A program made the position numbers and the translations under genes. 32,576 bases of DNA. Origin: Kribbella turkmenica (GTDB taxonomy: Bacteria > Actinomycetota > Actinomycetes > Propionibacteriales > Kribbellaceae). The stretch lies in contig NZ_SMKR01000079.1 of the NCBI RefSeq assembly GCF_004348725.1, positions 1-32,576 on the forward strand. Direction: 5' to 3'. The notes under the pieces were generated by a model. It did not search any database. It was given only the letters and a program-made list of their open reading frames with translations, and was not told where the DNA came from. This document shows, piece by piece, positions 23,601 to 30,649 of this stretch (within the stretch, counting starts at the first letter, position 1; every line of letters starts with the position of its first letter).

Positions 23601-23884
23601 GATCCGAGCACGCCGGCCTTGGTCAGGTCGTCCCGGATCCGGACGTCGAGCTCGTTGGCCGCCTTCTTGGTGAACGTCAGCCCGAGCACTTCCTCCGGCT
23701 TCACCTGCCCGGTGCAGATCAGCCACACCACCCGGGCCGCCATCGCCGTCGTCTTCCCGGACCCGGCGCCCGCCACGATCACGCCGGGCGCCAACGGAGC
23801 CGTGATCGCCGCCAACTGCTGATCACTGAACGGAATCCCCAGCAGATCACACAGATCCGCCGTGGAACTGAGCTGCACGTGCAT
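20654..23884 (-). CDS. adnB: AdnB-type helicase-nuclease (UvrD-like motor + RecB nuclease)
   Basis: A 1076-residue protein. The N-terminal SF1A motor has Q-motif FSDQQLAAI, Walker A GAGSGKTT at 39-46, DEYQD, GDPCQAIYGWRGA and LTTHRSKGLEW. The C-terminal RecB/Cas4-type nuclease has GRID (Asp996), VVDWK (Asp1014, Lys1016) and QLAIY (Gln1027, Tyr1031). Unlike its neighbour it lacks the four cysteines of an iron-sulfur nuclease. In mycobacteria AdnA and AdnB form a heterodimeric motor-nuclease that resects double-strand breaks. The ATG at 23884 has GAGGAG 8 bases upstream. It follows adnA in the same direction, the mycobacterial gene order, but with a 163-bp gap. Confidence 0.92.
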   Translation of the reverse strand: MHVQLSSTADLCDLLGIPFSDQQLAAITAPLAPGVIVAGAGSGKTTAMAARVVWLICTGQVKPEEVLGLTFTKKAANELDVRIRDDLTKAGVLGSTLPKDQHPILAAHLRSNIPNWEPEEPGEPVVSTYHAFAGTLIAEHGLRLGLEPDARVLADATRFQLAGRVVRRSAGPIRFASHHVPTLVNSLLALDGELADHLLRADDVREHDEAVRREVAAARKQTVEVRKLAETTLKRGEILQLAEEYQAYKAERGVVDFADQMALGARLAEECPEVAVVERARYKVVLLDEYQDTSVSQRRMLTALFAGPEDRGHPVTAVGDPCQAIYGWRGASVANLDEFPEHFPQTDGTPAQRYVLSVNRRCGSRILAAANQHAAELYEQHPGVIPLEAPENAPEGAITVGLFETRSQEIEWVADAIVAAHRTPNRRWKDIGILMRTNVDLSAVHEALIARKVPVEVVGLGGLLALPEVVDVVATLQAVNDLTANAAMLRILTGPRYRIGHRDLALLANRARALADGDDRPAADDLVAALDAAVAGMDSTEVISLAEAVDDPGPDAWGYSPEALVRFKELSVELRELRAHAGEPLLELVRRVISSIGLDVELTATPDHVDSGRRDHLAAFLDAVGNFVSTESDGSLDGLLAYLAAEEEYAAGLDLAVPSEADSVKLLTTHRSKGLEWPIVFVPTLVNKVFPSDRGRDKWTTNAKVLPWPLRGDADTLPDFHDLSNAGLKAFADECKDVNALEERRLGYVAFTRAKEILVASGHWWGPTQKRPRGPSSYLSLLKKHAGDRVVAWADQPELTEENPELAEQTQAPWPAPYDAEAYRRRLDAVALVQQARAEGPSQEAEDSLLLDEQATVARWDSELERLLSEARESRSRKAYDVELPAALSATQVMRLAKDPDGLASELARPMPRKPNRAARFGTRFHAWVESYFGQQLLLDPDDLPGAADEDIVDDTDLTELMDAFRTGPFGETMPYEIEAPFALAIAGRVVRGRIDAVYQVVRPDGSRGYEVVDWKTSRSESADPLQLAIYRVAWAELQNLPLTQVTAAFYYVRTGDIIRPENLPGKHQLAALLNG

Positions 23885-23914
23885 CAGCAGGACTCCTCTC
23901 CGACAGACGAACCG

Positions 23915-23972
23915 TGGGGACCTGAGACAGGAACCCGGAGGCTGGGACTGGTTATTTCAGGTCTCAGGCCCC
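23915..23972 (-). repeat. Hairpin in the adnA-adnB gap
   Basis: CCTGAGAC at 23920-23927 pairs with GTCTCAGG at 23961-23968, extended by GGGG/CCCC beyond a one-base bulge, with a 33-nt loop. It lies in the 163-bp gap and could be a partial terminator, RNA-processing site or stability element that sets the AdnA:AdnB ratio. Confidence 0.45.
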
Positions 23973-24047
23973 CAGAAGGTGTCTCCGGTCCCGGCAACTG
24001 TCCCGGCGCTGTCCGTCGGACCAGCGCACCTCCCCGAGCGATCCGCA

Positions 24048-27000
24048 TCAGACGATCTCCCGGCCTTCGGGCTGGATCGGGCAGAGCGGACGGGCTTCGC
24101 AGCGGCTGCAGCCGTCGTTCCGCTTGGCGACGAACTCCTCGGAGCGAACCATCGCCTCGGCGTCCTCGACGGCCTCGTCCAGCCAGGTGCGGCCGTCGTC
24201 GTCGGACTCCAGCGGCCCCTGGTGCTGGACCTTGGGGAACCCGCTGTCGTCGTGCCGGAGCTGGACCAGCTCGGCGCCGCCGGGCACCGGGTCCTCGCCG
24301 AGCTCCTTCAGCTGCCGGGACGCGATCGCCCGCTGGTAGATCGCGAGCTGGACGTGCCGCTCGAGCGCGGGCTTGGTCGGCATCGAGCGCCCGGTCTTCA
24401 GGTCGACCACCCGGATGGCGCCTTCGGAATCCTGCTCGATCCGGTCCATCCGGCCCTTGACCCGGACCGCGGGTTTCTCGGTGTCCGGCAGCAGGACGTC
24501 GAAGTCGACCTCGGTCCCGACCAGCCGGCGGTCCGGGCGGCCCTGGTGCCACGCGACGAACCGCCGCAACGCCTGCTCCGCCTCGACCCGCTCCCGGTCC
24601 GAGATCCAGGTCGACTCGAACTCCAGTTGGGTCCACACCTTGTCGAGCCAGCCGTTCAGCTCGTCCACGTCCGGCGGCAGCGTCCCGGTCGCCACCGCGT
24701 CCGCGAGCGTGTGCAGCACCATGCCGAACCCGATGGCCGACGTACTGGGTGTCTCGCCACCCGCCCGCCGCTGCAGGAACCAGCGCAGCGGACAGTCCAC
24801 GATCGTCGTCAGTGCACTTCCGGACAACGGCACCGGCAGCTCCGGGTCCGCGATCGGCCGCTCCGAGCGGGTCCGCTCCCGCACACCCCACCAGCGCTCC
24901 GGATTCGCCGTCGGCACGAGCGCCTGCTCACGGTCGTCCACTGCGTCCGCCAACTGCGCCAGCCGATCGGCGGCGACTCGCTTGAGCGCCGGCGACGACG
25001 CCGGATCCGCCAGCACGCACCGCAGATCCGCGACCAGGCCGTGCAGCGACAACGGCCGCCGCGGCCGCCCGGCGACCAGCTTCAACGGAATGTCCAGCTC
25101 GGCCAGCAGTCGCGACGGTTGATCCCCGTCCGCCTCCGGCGCCTGCACGGCGGTCACGATCAACCGCTCCCGAGCCCGGGTGATCGAGACGTAGAACAGG
25201 CGACGCTCCTCCGCCAGCAACGCACCGGCCGACAACGGGTCGACCAGGCCGTCCGGGCCGAGCCGGTCCGGCTCGAGCAGCGACCCACGCCGCCGGAGAT
25301 TTGGCCACTGCCCCTCCTGCACACTCGCCACCACCACGAGCCGCCACTGCAAGCCCTTCGACCGGTGCGCCGTCATCAGCTGTACGCCGGCCTCGCGATA
25401 GGTTCCGTCGAACCGGTGGTCGGCCGCGATGTCCAGCGACTCGAGCTCGGACAGGAACGCGGACACCCCCTTGAACCCGACCTGCTCCTCGGCCCGGCCA
25501 GCCGCGTCGAACAAGGCACACAACGAGTCCAGGTCCCGATTCGCGGCGCGGGCCGGCTCGCCGCCGGAGTTCGCCTGGCCGCGGAGCCGGCGCCGCCACG
25601 GCGAGTCCGACCACAGCGACCACATCACCTCGTCCGGCGCCGCGCCCGCGGTCACGATATTCCTTGCCTTCAGCAACCGTTCGCCGAGGGCCGCGAACCG
25701 GGCCTCGGCCGGCGACGCCTGCTCGTCGAGCAGCAACGGGTTCATCAGCGCGTCCCGCAACAGCTCGTCCGACGACCGCGGCAGCCGCTGACCACCCGCC
25801 GCCTCGCGATCGCGTCGCCGCAGCACCCGTGCCAGCCGCCGCAACTGCCCGGCGTCCATCGCGCCCAACGGCGACAACGCCAGCGCCCGGACGACGTCGA
25901 CCGTCAGCGTCGCCGGATCCGCGACCGCCCGCAGCGCCAGCAGCATCGGCCGCAGGGCGGGCTCGCGGGACAATGGGAGCTCGTCACCGGCGACATCGAC
26001 CGGAATGCCCGCGGCGGCCAGCGCCCGTCGCAGCGGCGGGATCGACCGGCTGCCGGACCGCACCAGCACGGCCATCTCGTGCCAGCCGACGCCGTCCTGG
26101 ACATGTGCGCGCCGGAGCAGGTCCGCGATGTGCTCCAGCTCGGCGCCGCCGGTCGAGTACAAGTTCGCCTCGACCTTGCCGGGACCGTAGACACAGCCGC
26201 TCGCGTCCGGGTTGCGGAAACGCTCGAAAGTCTCGCGGTCCAGCGTGCCCGGCACCCCGAGCCGGTTGACGACGTTGCGGGAGACGCGCTGGAGCGTCGT
26301 ACCGAAGCGGCGGGTCGTGCCCAGCGCGATCTGCGCCGCCTCGGCGCCGTCCGCCGTCCGGAACTCGTCGGTGAAGCGGAGCAGACCGCGGACGTCCGCG
26401 CCACGGAACGTGTAGATCGACTGGTCCGGGTCGCCGACCACGACCAGGTCGCCGCCGTCGCCCGCGATCGCCTGCAGCAACTGAATCTGACCGGGATCGG
26501 TGTCCTGGTACTCGTCGACGAAGACGGCTTTGAACTCCGCCCGCAGCTTGGCCCGCACCTGTGGCTGCTGGGCCAGGATGACCGCGCGGTGGATCAGCTC
26601 GGAGTAGTCCAGCACCTGCTCGTGGTCGAGGATCTGCAGGTACTCCTCGAAGAAGTCACCGACGGCGACCCACTCGGCCCGGTCCGCCGACCGCCCGATC
26701 GCGGACAGGTCCTCCGGGTCGAGCCCGAGTTGCCGCGCCTTGCCGATGACGGCCTGGACCTCGTCGGTGAATCCGCGCGTCGTCAGCGCCGGATGCAGGC
26801 TGCTCGGCCAGTGCACCGCGCCGACTTCGCGACTGCCGGACAGCGCCTCGGTCAACCGCAGCGACTGCTCCGGCCCGGACGGCAACCGCAGTGGTACGTC
26901 GAACGCGTCGGCCGGCGTGAAGCGTCGCAGCAACGCGTAGCAGAACGAGTGAAAAGTCATCGACGGCATCACCCGGGTCGTCCGACCGAGCCGGCCGGTG

Positions 27001-27281
27001 ATGCGGTCCCGCAACTCGGTCGCCGCCTTGCGGCCGAACGTCAGCACGAGCACCTGGTCGGGACTCAGCCCGCGGTTGCGCACCCGGTCGACGACCGCCT
27101 CGACCAGGGTGGTCGTCTTGCCCGTTCCGGGCCCCGCCAGCACCAGCAGCGGGCCGCCGGGATGATCCACGACGGCCTGCTGATCGGCATCCAGAACAGG
27201 AGCTTCGGCGCTGCGCCCCTCCGCCCGGACCAACCGGTAGCGCGCCGGATTCCGGGACCCCTGTCTGCTGACCACCGCCAC
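24048..27281 (-). CDS. adnA: AdnA-type helicase-nuclease with Fe-S nuclease
   Basis: A 1077-residue partner of AdnB. Motor: LDADQQAVVD at 30-39, Walker A GPGTGKTT at 50-57, VDEYQDTDPGQ, GDPDQSIYTFRGAD, TAHRSKGLQW and EERRLFYVSITRARE. Nuclease: GRMDR (Asp946), VVDLKTG (Asp960, Lys962), QLAIY (Gln978, Tyr982). Four cysteines, C830 in DCPLRWF and C1058, C1061, C1067 at the end, have the AddB-type spacing that staples the nuclease with a [4Fe-4S] cluster. All motor and nuclease key residues seem present, so both halves should be active. The start is GTG 27281, without a clear Shine-Dalgarno. The AdnA assignment rests on gene order and the cysteine pattern. Confidence 0.9.
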   Translation of the reverse strand: MAVVSRQGSRNPARYRLVRAEGRSAEAPVLDADQQAVVDHPGGPLLVLAGPGTGKTTTLVEAVVDRVRNRGLSPDQVLVLTFGRKAATELRDRITGRLGRTTRVMPSMTFHSFCYALLRRFTPADAFDVPLRLPSGPEQSLRLTEALSGSREVGAVHWPSSLHPALTTRGFTDEVQAVIGKARQLGLDPEDLSAIGRSADRAEWVAVGDFFEEYLQILDHEQVLDYSELIHRAVILAQQPQVRAKLRAEFKAVFVDEYQDTDPGQIQLLQAIAGDGGDLVVVGDPDQSIYTFRGADVRGLLRFTDEFRTADGAEAAQIALGTTRRFGTTLQRVSRNVVNRLGVPGTLDRETFERFRNPDASGCVYGPGKVEANLYSTGGAELEHIADLLRRAHVQDGVGWHEMAVLVRSGSRSIPPLRRALAAAGIPVDVAGDELPLSREPALRPMLLALRAVADPATLTVDVVRALALSPLGAMDAGQLRRLARVLRRRDREAAGGQRLPRSSDELLRDALMNPLLLDEQASPAEARFAALGERLLKARNIVTAGAAPDEVMWSLWSDSPWRRRLRGQANSGGEPARAANRDLDSLCALFDAAGRAEEQVGFKGVSAFLSELESLDIAADHRFDGTYREAGVQLMTAHRSKGLQWRLVVVASVQEGQWPNLRRRGSLLEPDRLGPDGLVDPLSAGALLAEERRLFYVSITRARERLIVTAVQAPEADGDQPSRLLAELDIPLKLVAGRPRRPLSLHGLVADLRCVLADPASSPALKRVAADRLAQLADAVDDREQALVPTANPERWWGVRERTRSERPIADPELPVPLSGSALTTIVDCPLRWFLQRRAGGETPSTSAIGFGMVLHTLADAVATGTLPPDVDELNGWLDKVWTQLEFESTWISDRERVEAEQALRRFVAWHQGRPDRRLVGTEVDFDVLLPDTEKPAVRVKGRMDRIEQDSEGAIRVVDLKTGRSMPTKPALERHVQLAIYQRAIASRQLKELGEDPVPGGAELVQLRHDDSGFPKVQHQGPLESDDDGRTWLDEAVEDAEAMVRSEEFVAKRNDGCSRCEARPLCPIQPEGREIV

Positions 27282-27471
27282 ATCCCATCAGAGCCCGCCG
27301 ACAATCCCGACCGCCCACTCCGCGCACCCGCTGCGGTAGCCGGAAAGCGGACACGGACCGGTCGATCGCACGGCAACTTTCCGCGCTCGCCGGGCATCAT
27401 CCTCTTCGACGGACTCGTCGTCCGAAGACGCGCCCGGGCCGGTCTCCTCAACGACCGGCTCCGGCAGCGAT

Positions 27472-27517
27472 CACCGGTGGTGCGGGGGTTCGGGGCGGGA
27501 TCGCCGCACCGCCGGTG
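27472..27517 (-). terminator. Terminator after the ATL gene
   Basis: CACCGGTGGTGCGG at 27472-27485 pairs with 27504-27517 (14 bp, one G-U), starting 5 bases past the ATL stop on the minus strand. It separates the ATL gene from adnA, 190 bp further on, implying that adnA has its own promoter. Confidence 0.7.
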
Positions 27518-27521
27518 TACC

Positions 27522-27821
27522 TCAGTGTTCGGCCGGGTCCCAGCGGTTGCGGCGAAGGTCGACCCGGCCGTTGGTGACGCGGACGCCGTCCGAGCGGAGC
27601 CGGTGCAACTGCTCGTCGCCGACCTCGTCGGCCGGCACTCCGCTGGCCCGGATCACCCGCCACCACGGCACGCTCGCGCCGTACTCGCGCATGATCGCAC
27701 CGACCTGCCGTGGGCCGCCCTGACCGACGTACTCGGCGATGTCGCCGTACGTCGCGACGCTGCCCGGCGGGATCGACTCCACAGCGCGCAGCACCGCCTC
27801 GACGTACGCCTCCCTGTCCAC
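27522..27821 (-). CDS. Alkyltransferase-like (ATL) protein
   Basis: A 99-residue protein of the MGMT family, DNA-binding domain only. The helix-turn-helix TYGDIAEYVGQGGPRQVG (24-41) carries the Arg finger. The active-site PCHRV of true alkyltransferases is PWWRV (52-56): Trp53 replaces the catalytic Cys, so it cannot transfer alkyl groups. ATLs bind O6-alkylguanine and flag it for nucleotide-excision repair. A GTG start at 27821 is chosen because a -10-like TAGGTT (27834-27829) ends 7 bases before it; TTG at 27851 is the alternative. It lies beside adnA, as does the MGMT-like Rv3204 in M. tuberculosis. Confidence 0.88.
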   Translation of the reverse strand: MDREAYVEAVLRAVESIPPGSVATYGDIAEYVGQGGPRQVGAIMREYGASVPWWRVIRASGVPADEVGDEQLHRLRSDGVRVTNGRVDLRRNRWDPAEH

Positions 27822-27828
27822 GAGGCCC

Positions 27829-27834
27829 AACCTA
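27829..27834 (-). promoter_or_regulatory. -10 box (TAGGTT) of leaderless ATL gene
   Basis: TAGGTT on the minus strand matches TANNNT and ends 7 bases before the GTG, consistent with leaderless transcription. Confidence 0.45.
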
Positions 27835-27862
27835 GCGGTCGGCAACGACAATCCGGGGACAG

Positions 27863-28702
27863 TCAGGCGAGTGGTGCCAGTGCCTTCGCGAGCGGTTCGA
27901 CGACCGACGGCGGGGCGTCGAGCGGGAGGTTCATCACGACCAGGTCGACGCCGGCCTCGCCGTATGCCGCCGCGGCCGCGACCGCCGCGGCGAGGGGCTG
28001 GTCGGGCTCGATCCGGACGTTCACCGAGCAGGTGATCTCGCCGACGTCGCGGCCGACGTCGGCACAGTGCTGGACAAGGATGTCCTTAAGCGGCTTCCAC
28101 TCCTCCGGACCCGGCACGATCACGTTCCAGTGCTGGGCCCAGCGGGCGACCGCGCGCAGCGTCCGCTTGGGGCCTTTGCCGCCGATGGTGATCGGCGGGT
28201 GCGGGGTCTGCACGGCCTTCGGCTCGCAGTACGCGTCGGTGAGCTTGACGTAGGTGCCGTCGAAGTTCGCGACCTTCTCGGTGAGCAGCGCGATCATCGC
28301 CTGCACACCCTCGTCGAACCGGTCGAAGCGCTCCTTCAGCGGATACAGCTCGATGCCGTAGGCAGCCGTCTCCATCTCGTTCCAGCCGGCACCGACACCG
28401 AGCTCGAGCCGGCCGTTCGAGATGATGTCGGTGGTCGCGGCCATGTTCGCCAGTACGGCGGGATGCCGGTAGACCATCCCGGTCACCTGGCAGCCGACCC
28501 GGATCCGCCGGGTCGCCTGCGCCAGCGCGGCCAGCGTCGTCCAGGCCTCGAGGTTCGGCCCGGCCATGTCGCCGCTCAGCGGGTAGAAGTGGTCCCAGTG
28601 CCAGGCGGACTCGAAGATCTCGAAGTCGTCCGCGGCGATCCACACGTCCCGCAGCTGCTGCCAAGTGGTGTGCTCCGGCCTGGTCTTGATCGCGAACCGC
28701 AT
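27863..28702 (-). CDS. LLM-class (F420-type) oxidoreductase
   Basis: A 279-residue bacterial luciferase-like TIM-barrel oxidoreductase. The family pattern is clear: an N-terminal strand MRFAIKT, WHWDHFYPLSG near 33-43, TRRIRVGCQVTGMVYRHPAVLANMAATTD, the GRLELGVGAGWNEMETAAYG block, and TPHPPITIGGKGPKRTLR in the cofactor-binding half. Members of this subgroup in actinobacteria usually use coenzyme F420, although flavin use cannot be excluded from sequence. Substrate unknown. The ATG at 28702 has GAGGAGG 5 bases upstream. It is separated from the ATL gene by 41 bp and is probably not linked to repair. Confidence 0.87.
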   Translation of the reverse strand: MRFAIKTRPEHTTWQQLRDVWIAADDFEIFESAWHWDHFYPLSGDMAGPNLEAWTTLAALAQATRRIRVGCQVTGMVYRHPAVLANMAATTDIISNGRLELGVGAGWNEMETAAYGIELYPLKERFDRFDEGVQAMIALLTEKVANFDGTYVKLTDAYCEPKAVQTPHPPITIGGKGPKRTLRAVARWAQHWNVIVPGPEEWKPLKDILVQHCADVGRDVGEITCSVNVRIEPDQPLAAAVAAAAAYGEAGVDLVVMNLPLDAPPSVVEPLAKALAPLA

Positions 28703-28866
28703 CCCGACCTCCTCGGTCGTGTCTGGTCATTCCGCGCCGTGGCGAACAGGTGCCGGGTGCCGCACAGTAGGCGGGGAACTGCCGGACACGGCCAAGTCAC
28801 CGTTTCGCACCGGCGACCCTACCGCGCGGACCGCGGTGTTCGGGGGTCGTGTGCGGAGACGTGCCC

Positions 28867-29133
28867 TCAGTCCAGGCCGAGGCGCGCGCGCACCTCGGGG
28901 CGGCGCAGCGGCGGCACGGTCTGCGGCGGATTGCGGCGCTCCGGCATCTCGGCCAGCAACTGCTCGGTGATCCGGGCGACCTCGGCGGCGGCCCGCTCGA
29001 TCGGCGCGCGGGTGGTCGAGCTCAGCGAGCCCACCCCGGTCACCTTGCGCACGTACTGCAACGCCGCCGCGTAGATCTCCTCAGAGGTCGCGGCCGGCTC
29101 GAGTCCACGGAGAACGGTGATGTTTCTGCACAT
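28867..29133 (-). CDS. DUF2277 protein
   Basis: An 88-residue soluble protein that opens MCRNITVLRGLEPAAT and has the AALQYVRKVTG block, the conserved core of DUF2277. Function unknown; the N-terminal MCRNI is nearly invariant in the family, so Cys2 may matter. The ATG at 29133 has no Shine-Dalgarno, but TAGGGT (29145-29140) ends 6 bases upstream, indicating a leaderless mRNA. It is divergent from the TetR gene, sharing an 86-bp spacer that contains that regulator's putative operator, so it may be co-regulated. Confidence 0.88.
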   Translation of the reverse strand: MCRNITVLRGLEPAATSEEIYAAALQYVRKVTGVGSLSSTTRAPIERAAAEVARITEQLLAEMPERRNPPQTVPPLRRPEVRARLGLD

Positions 29134-29190
29134 GTCCCGACCCTACGTGGCACAACGGACAACCGATCGAAACCTACGAGGTATTGACTT

Positions 29191-29207
29191 ACCTAATGGC
29201 CTTAGGT
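29191..29207. promoter_or_regulatory. Palindromic operator upstream of TetR/MDMPI genes
   Basis: ACCTAA-N5-TTAGGT is a perfect inverted repeat 13 bp before the TetR ATG. AACCTA half-sites recur at 29171-29176 and 29215-29220, the last one overlapping the start codon. A -35-like TTGACT is at 29184-29189. This is a good candidate for TetR autoregulation. Confidence 0.65.
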
Positions 29208-29219
29208 TTCCCTCAACCT

Positions 29220-29861
29220 ATGAGCACTGCTGGACTGGACCGGAGGACGCGTCGCCGCCAGGAGACCATCGAAGAGATCCTGGGAGTCGCCATCGAACTG
29301 ATGGAGACCGACGGCGTGGCGGCGCTCAGCCTGTCCGCGGTCGCCCGGCGGCTCGGCATGCAGCCGCCGTCGCTGTACCAGTACTTCCCGTCGAAGATGG
29401 CGATCTACGACGCGCTCTTCCAGCGCGGTCACGAGCTCTTGCGCGACGAGTGCCGGGCCGCGTACGCCGCGGCGGACGCCGACGACCCGCTCGGGGCCGG
29501 ACTGATCACGGCGACCGCCTTCTGCCGCTGGTGTCTCGGGCACCAGGTGTACTCCCAGTTGCTGTTCTGGCGGACGGTTCCCGGCTTCGAGCCGAGCCCG
29601 GAAGCCTTCGCACCGGCGATCGACTCCATGCAGGACCTGCGGGACATCCTGCGAACCCAGGTGGACGCCGGGCATCTGCACCCGGACGCGGCCAGTGACG
29701 AGGGCGCTGCCCTCTACAGCTCACTGATCGCCGGGCTGCTCTCGCAGCAGATCGCGAACGAGCCGGACGCGTCCTTCGAGGACGGACGGTTCATCCGGCT
29801 GCTGCCCGTCGTGCTCGAGATGTTCTACCAGCGCTACACACCGAACCAGGGGGAATCATGA
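29220..29861 (+). CDS. TetR/AcrR-family regulator
   Basis: A 213-residue regulator. The N-terminal HTH spans about 15-62 with LSLSAVARRLGMQPPSLYQYFPSK as the DNA-reading part; the C-terminal domain is all-helical and ligand-binding, of the type with a conserved Trp near FCRWCLGH. The ATG at 29220 is preferred to the TTG at 29184, which would code through the palindromic operator. The stop overlaps the next start as ATGA, so it is translationally coupled to the mycothiol-dependent-type enzyme, which is therefore a probable regulated partner. Confidence 0.87.
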   Translation: MSTAGLDRRTRRRQETIEEILGVAIELMETDGVAALSLSAVARRLGMQPPSLYQYFPSKMAIYDALFQRGHELLRDECRAAYAAADADDPLGAGLITATAFCRWCLGHQVYSQLLFWRTVPGFEPSPEAFAPAIDSMQDLRDILRTQVDAGHLHPDAASDEGAALYSSLIAGLLSQQIANEPDASFEDGRFIRLLPVVLEMFYQRYTPNQGES

Positions 29862-30643
29862 CCGCAGTACTCGCGGGGGAGATCGGCCGGGCCGGCCGGG
29901 AACGCTGCCGGGTGCACCGGGACGCGGAGCTCCAGGCATGGCACGACCTGCTCGCGTCGATCGAGGGGGAGGAATGGCATCGCCGGACGGTCTGCGACGA
30001 ATGGGACGTCGCGGACATCGTCGGGCACCTGATCGGCCAGGCCGAGGACGTGATCAAGCCGTGGTCGTTCCCGCGCCGGTCCCGGAAGGCGAAGCGGGTC
30101 TATCCGGACAAGCCGCGGTTCGACGCGCACATGATGGTGCAGGCCGACGAGCACCGCGGGACGCCGCCGGCCGAGCTGCGGGTCTTGTTCGACCGGGTCT
30201 GGGGGAAGGCGACCCGGACGGTCTCGCGCAACCCCGAACTGATCCGGCGGGTCAGCATGGAGGTCGAGGAGTTCGACGTCCGGATGGCGCTCGGCTACGT
30301 CCAGGACATCCTGCTGGCCCGGGACCTGTGGATGCATCGCGACGACGTCTGCCAGGCGCTCGGACGCGCGTTCGACCCCGGCCCGCATGCGGAGGAGCTG
30401 ATCGCCCAGGTGATGTACGACGTGGCCGACGGACCGTTCTGGGGCGAGCGACCGGCCGTTGTGCTGGAGCTCACCGGAACGGGCGGCGGGACCTACCGGC
30501 TCGGGAGGGACGAGCCGGTAGGCCACGCCGCCGTGGACGCGGTCGGCTACATGCGGACCCTGTCGGGCCGAGACGACAACCCGGCGGTGTCCGGCGACCC
30601 GGTGGCCGTTCAAGCGGTCACAAGCTGCCGCATGCCGTTCTGA
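29858..30643 (+). CDS. Maleylpyruvate isomerase-family (DinB-like) enzyme
   Basis: A 261-residue protein of the DinB/MDMPI superfamily of mycothiol-dependent enzymes. An N-terminal four-helix domain has the typical W(H/D)xxTVCDEWDVADIVGHLIGQ region (about 40-62) with the metal-site His57; a second His is expected around LLARDLWMHRDD (about 147-158). Members isomerise maleylpyruvate or perform mycothiol-dependent detoxication; the substrate here is unknown. The ATG overlaps the TetR stop (ATGA) and GGGGGA precedes it. The stop lies 6 bp from the convergent moeZ stop. Confidence 0.82.
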   Translation: MTAVLAGEIGRAGRERCRVHRDAELQAWHDLLASIEGEEWHRRTVCDEWDVADIVGHLIGQAEDVIKPWSFPRRSRKAKRVYPDKPRFDAHMMVQADEHRGTPPAELRVLFDRVWGKATRTVSRNPELIRRVSMEVEEFDVRMALGYVQDILLARDLWMHRDDVCQALGRAFDPGPHAEELIAQVMYDVADGPFWGERPAVVLELTGTGGGTYRLGRDEPVGHAAVDAVGYMRTLSGRDDNPAVSGDPVAVQAVTSCRMPF

Positions 30644-30649
30644 GGGCGC

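Noticed and set aside
23862..28253. A very long plus-strand open frame (over 1400 codons) opposite adnB, adnA and ATL
   Set aside because: It is antisense to genes with full motif sets, has low-complexity Arg/Gln/Pro/Gly-rich translation and no domain; high GC leaves the antisense frame open.
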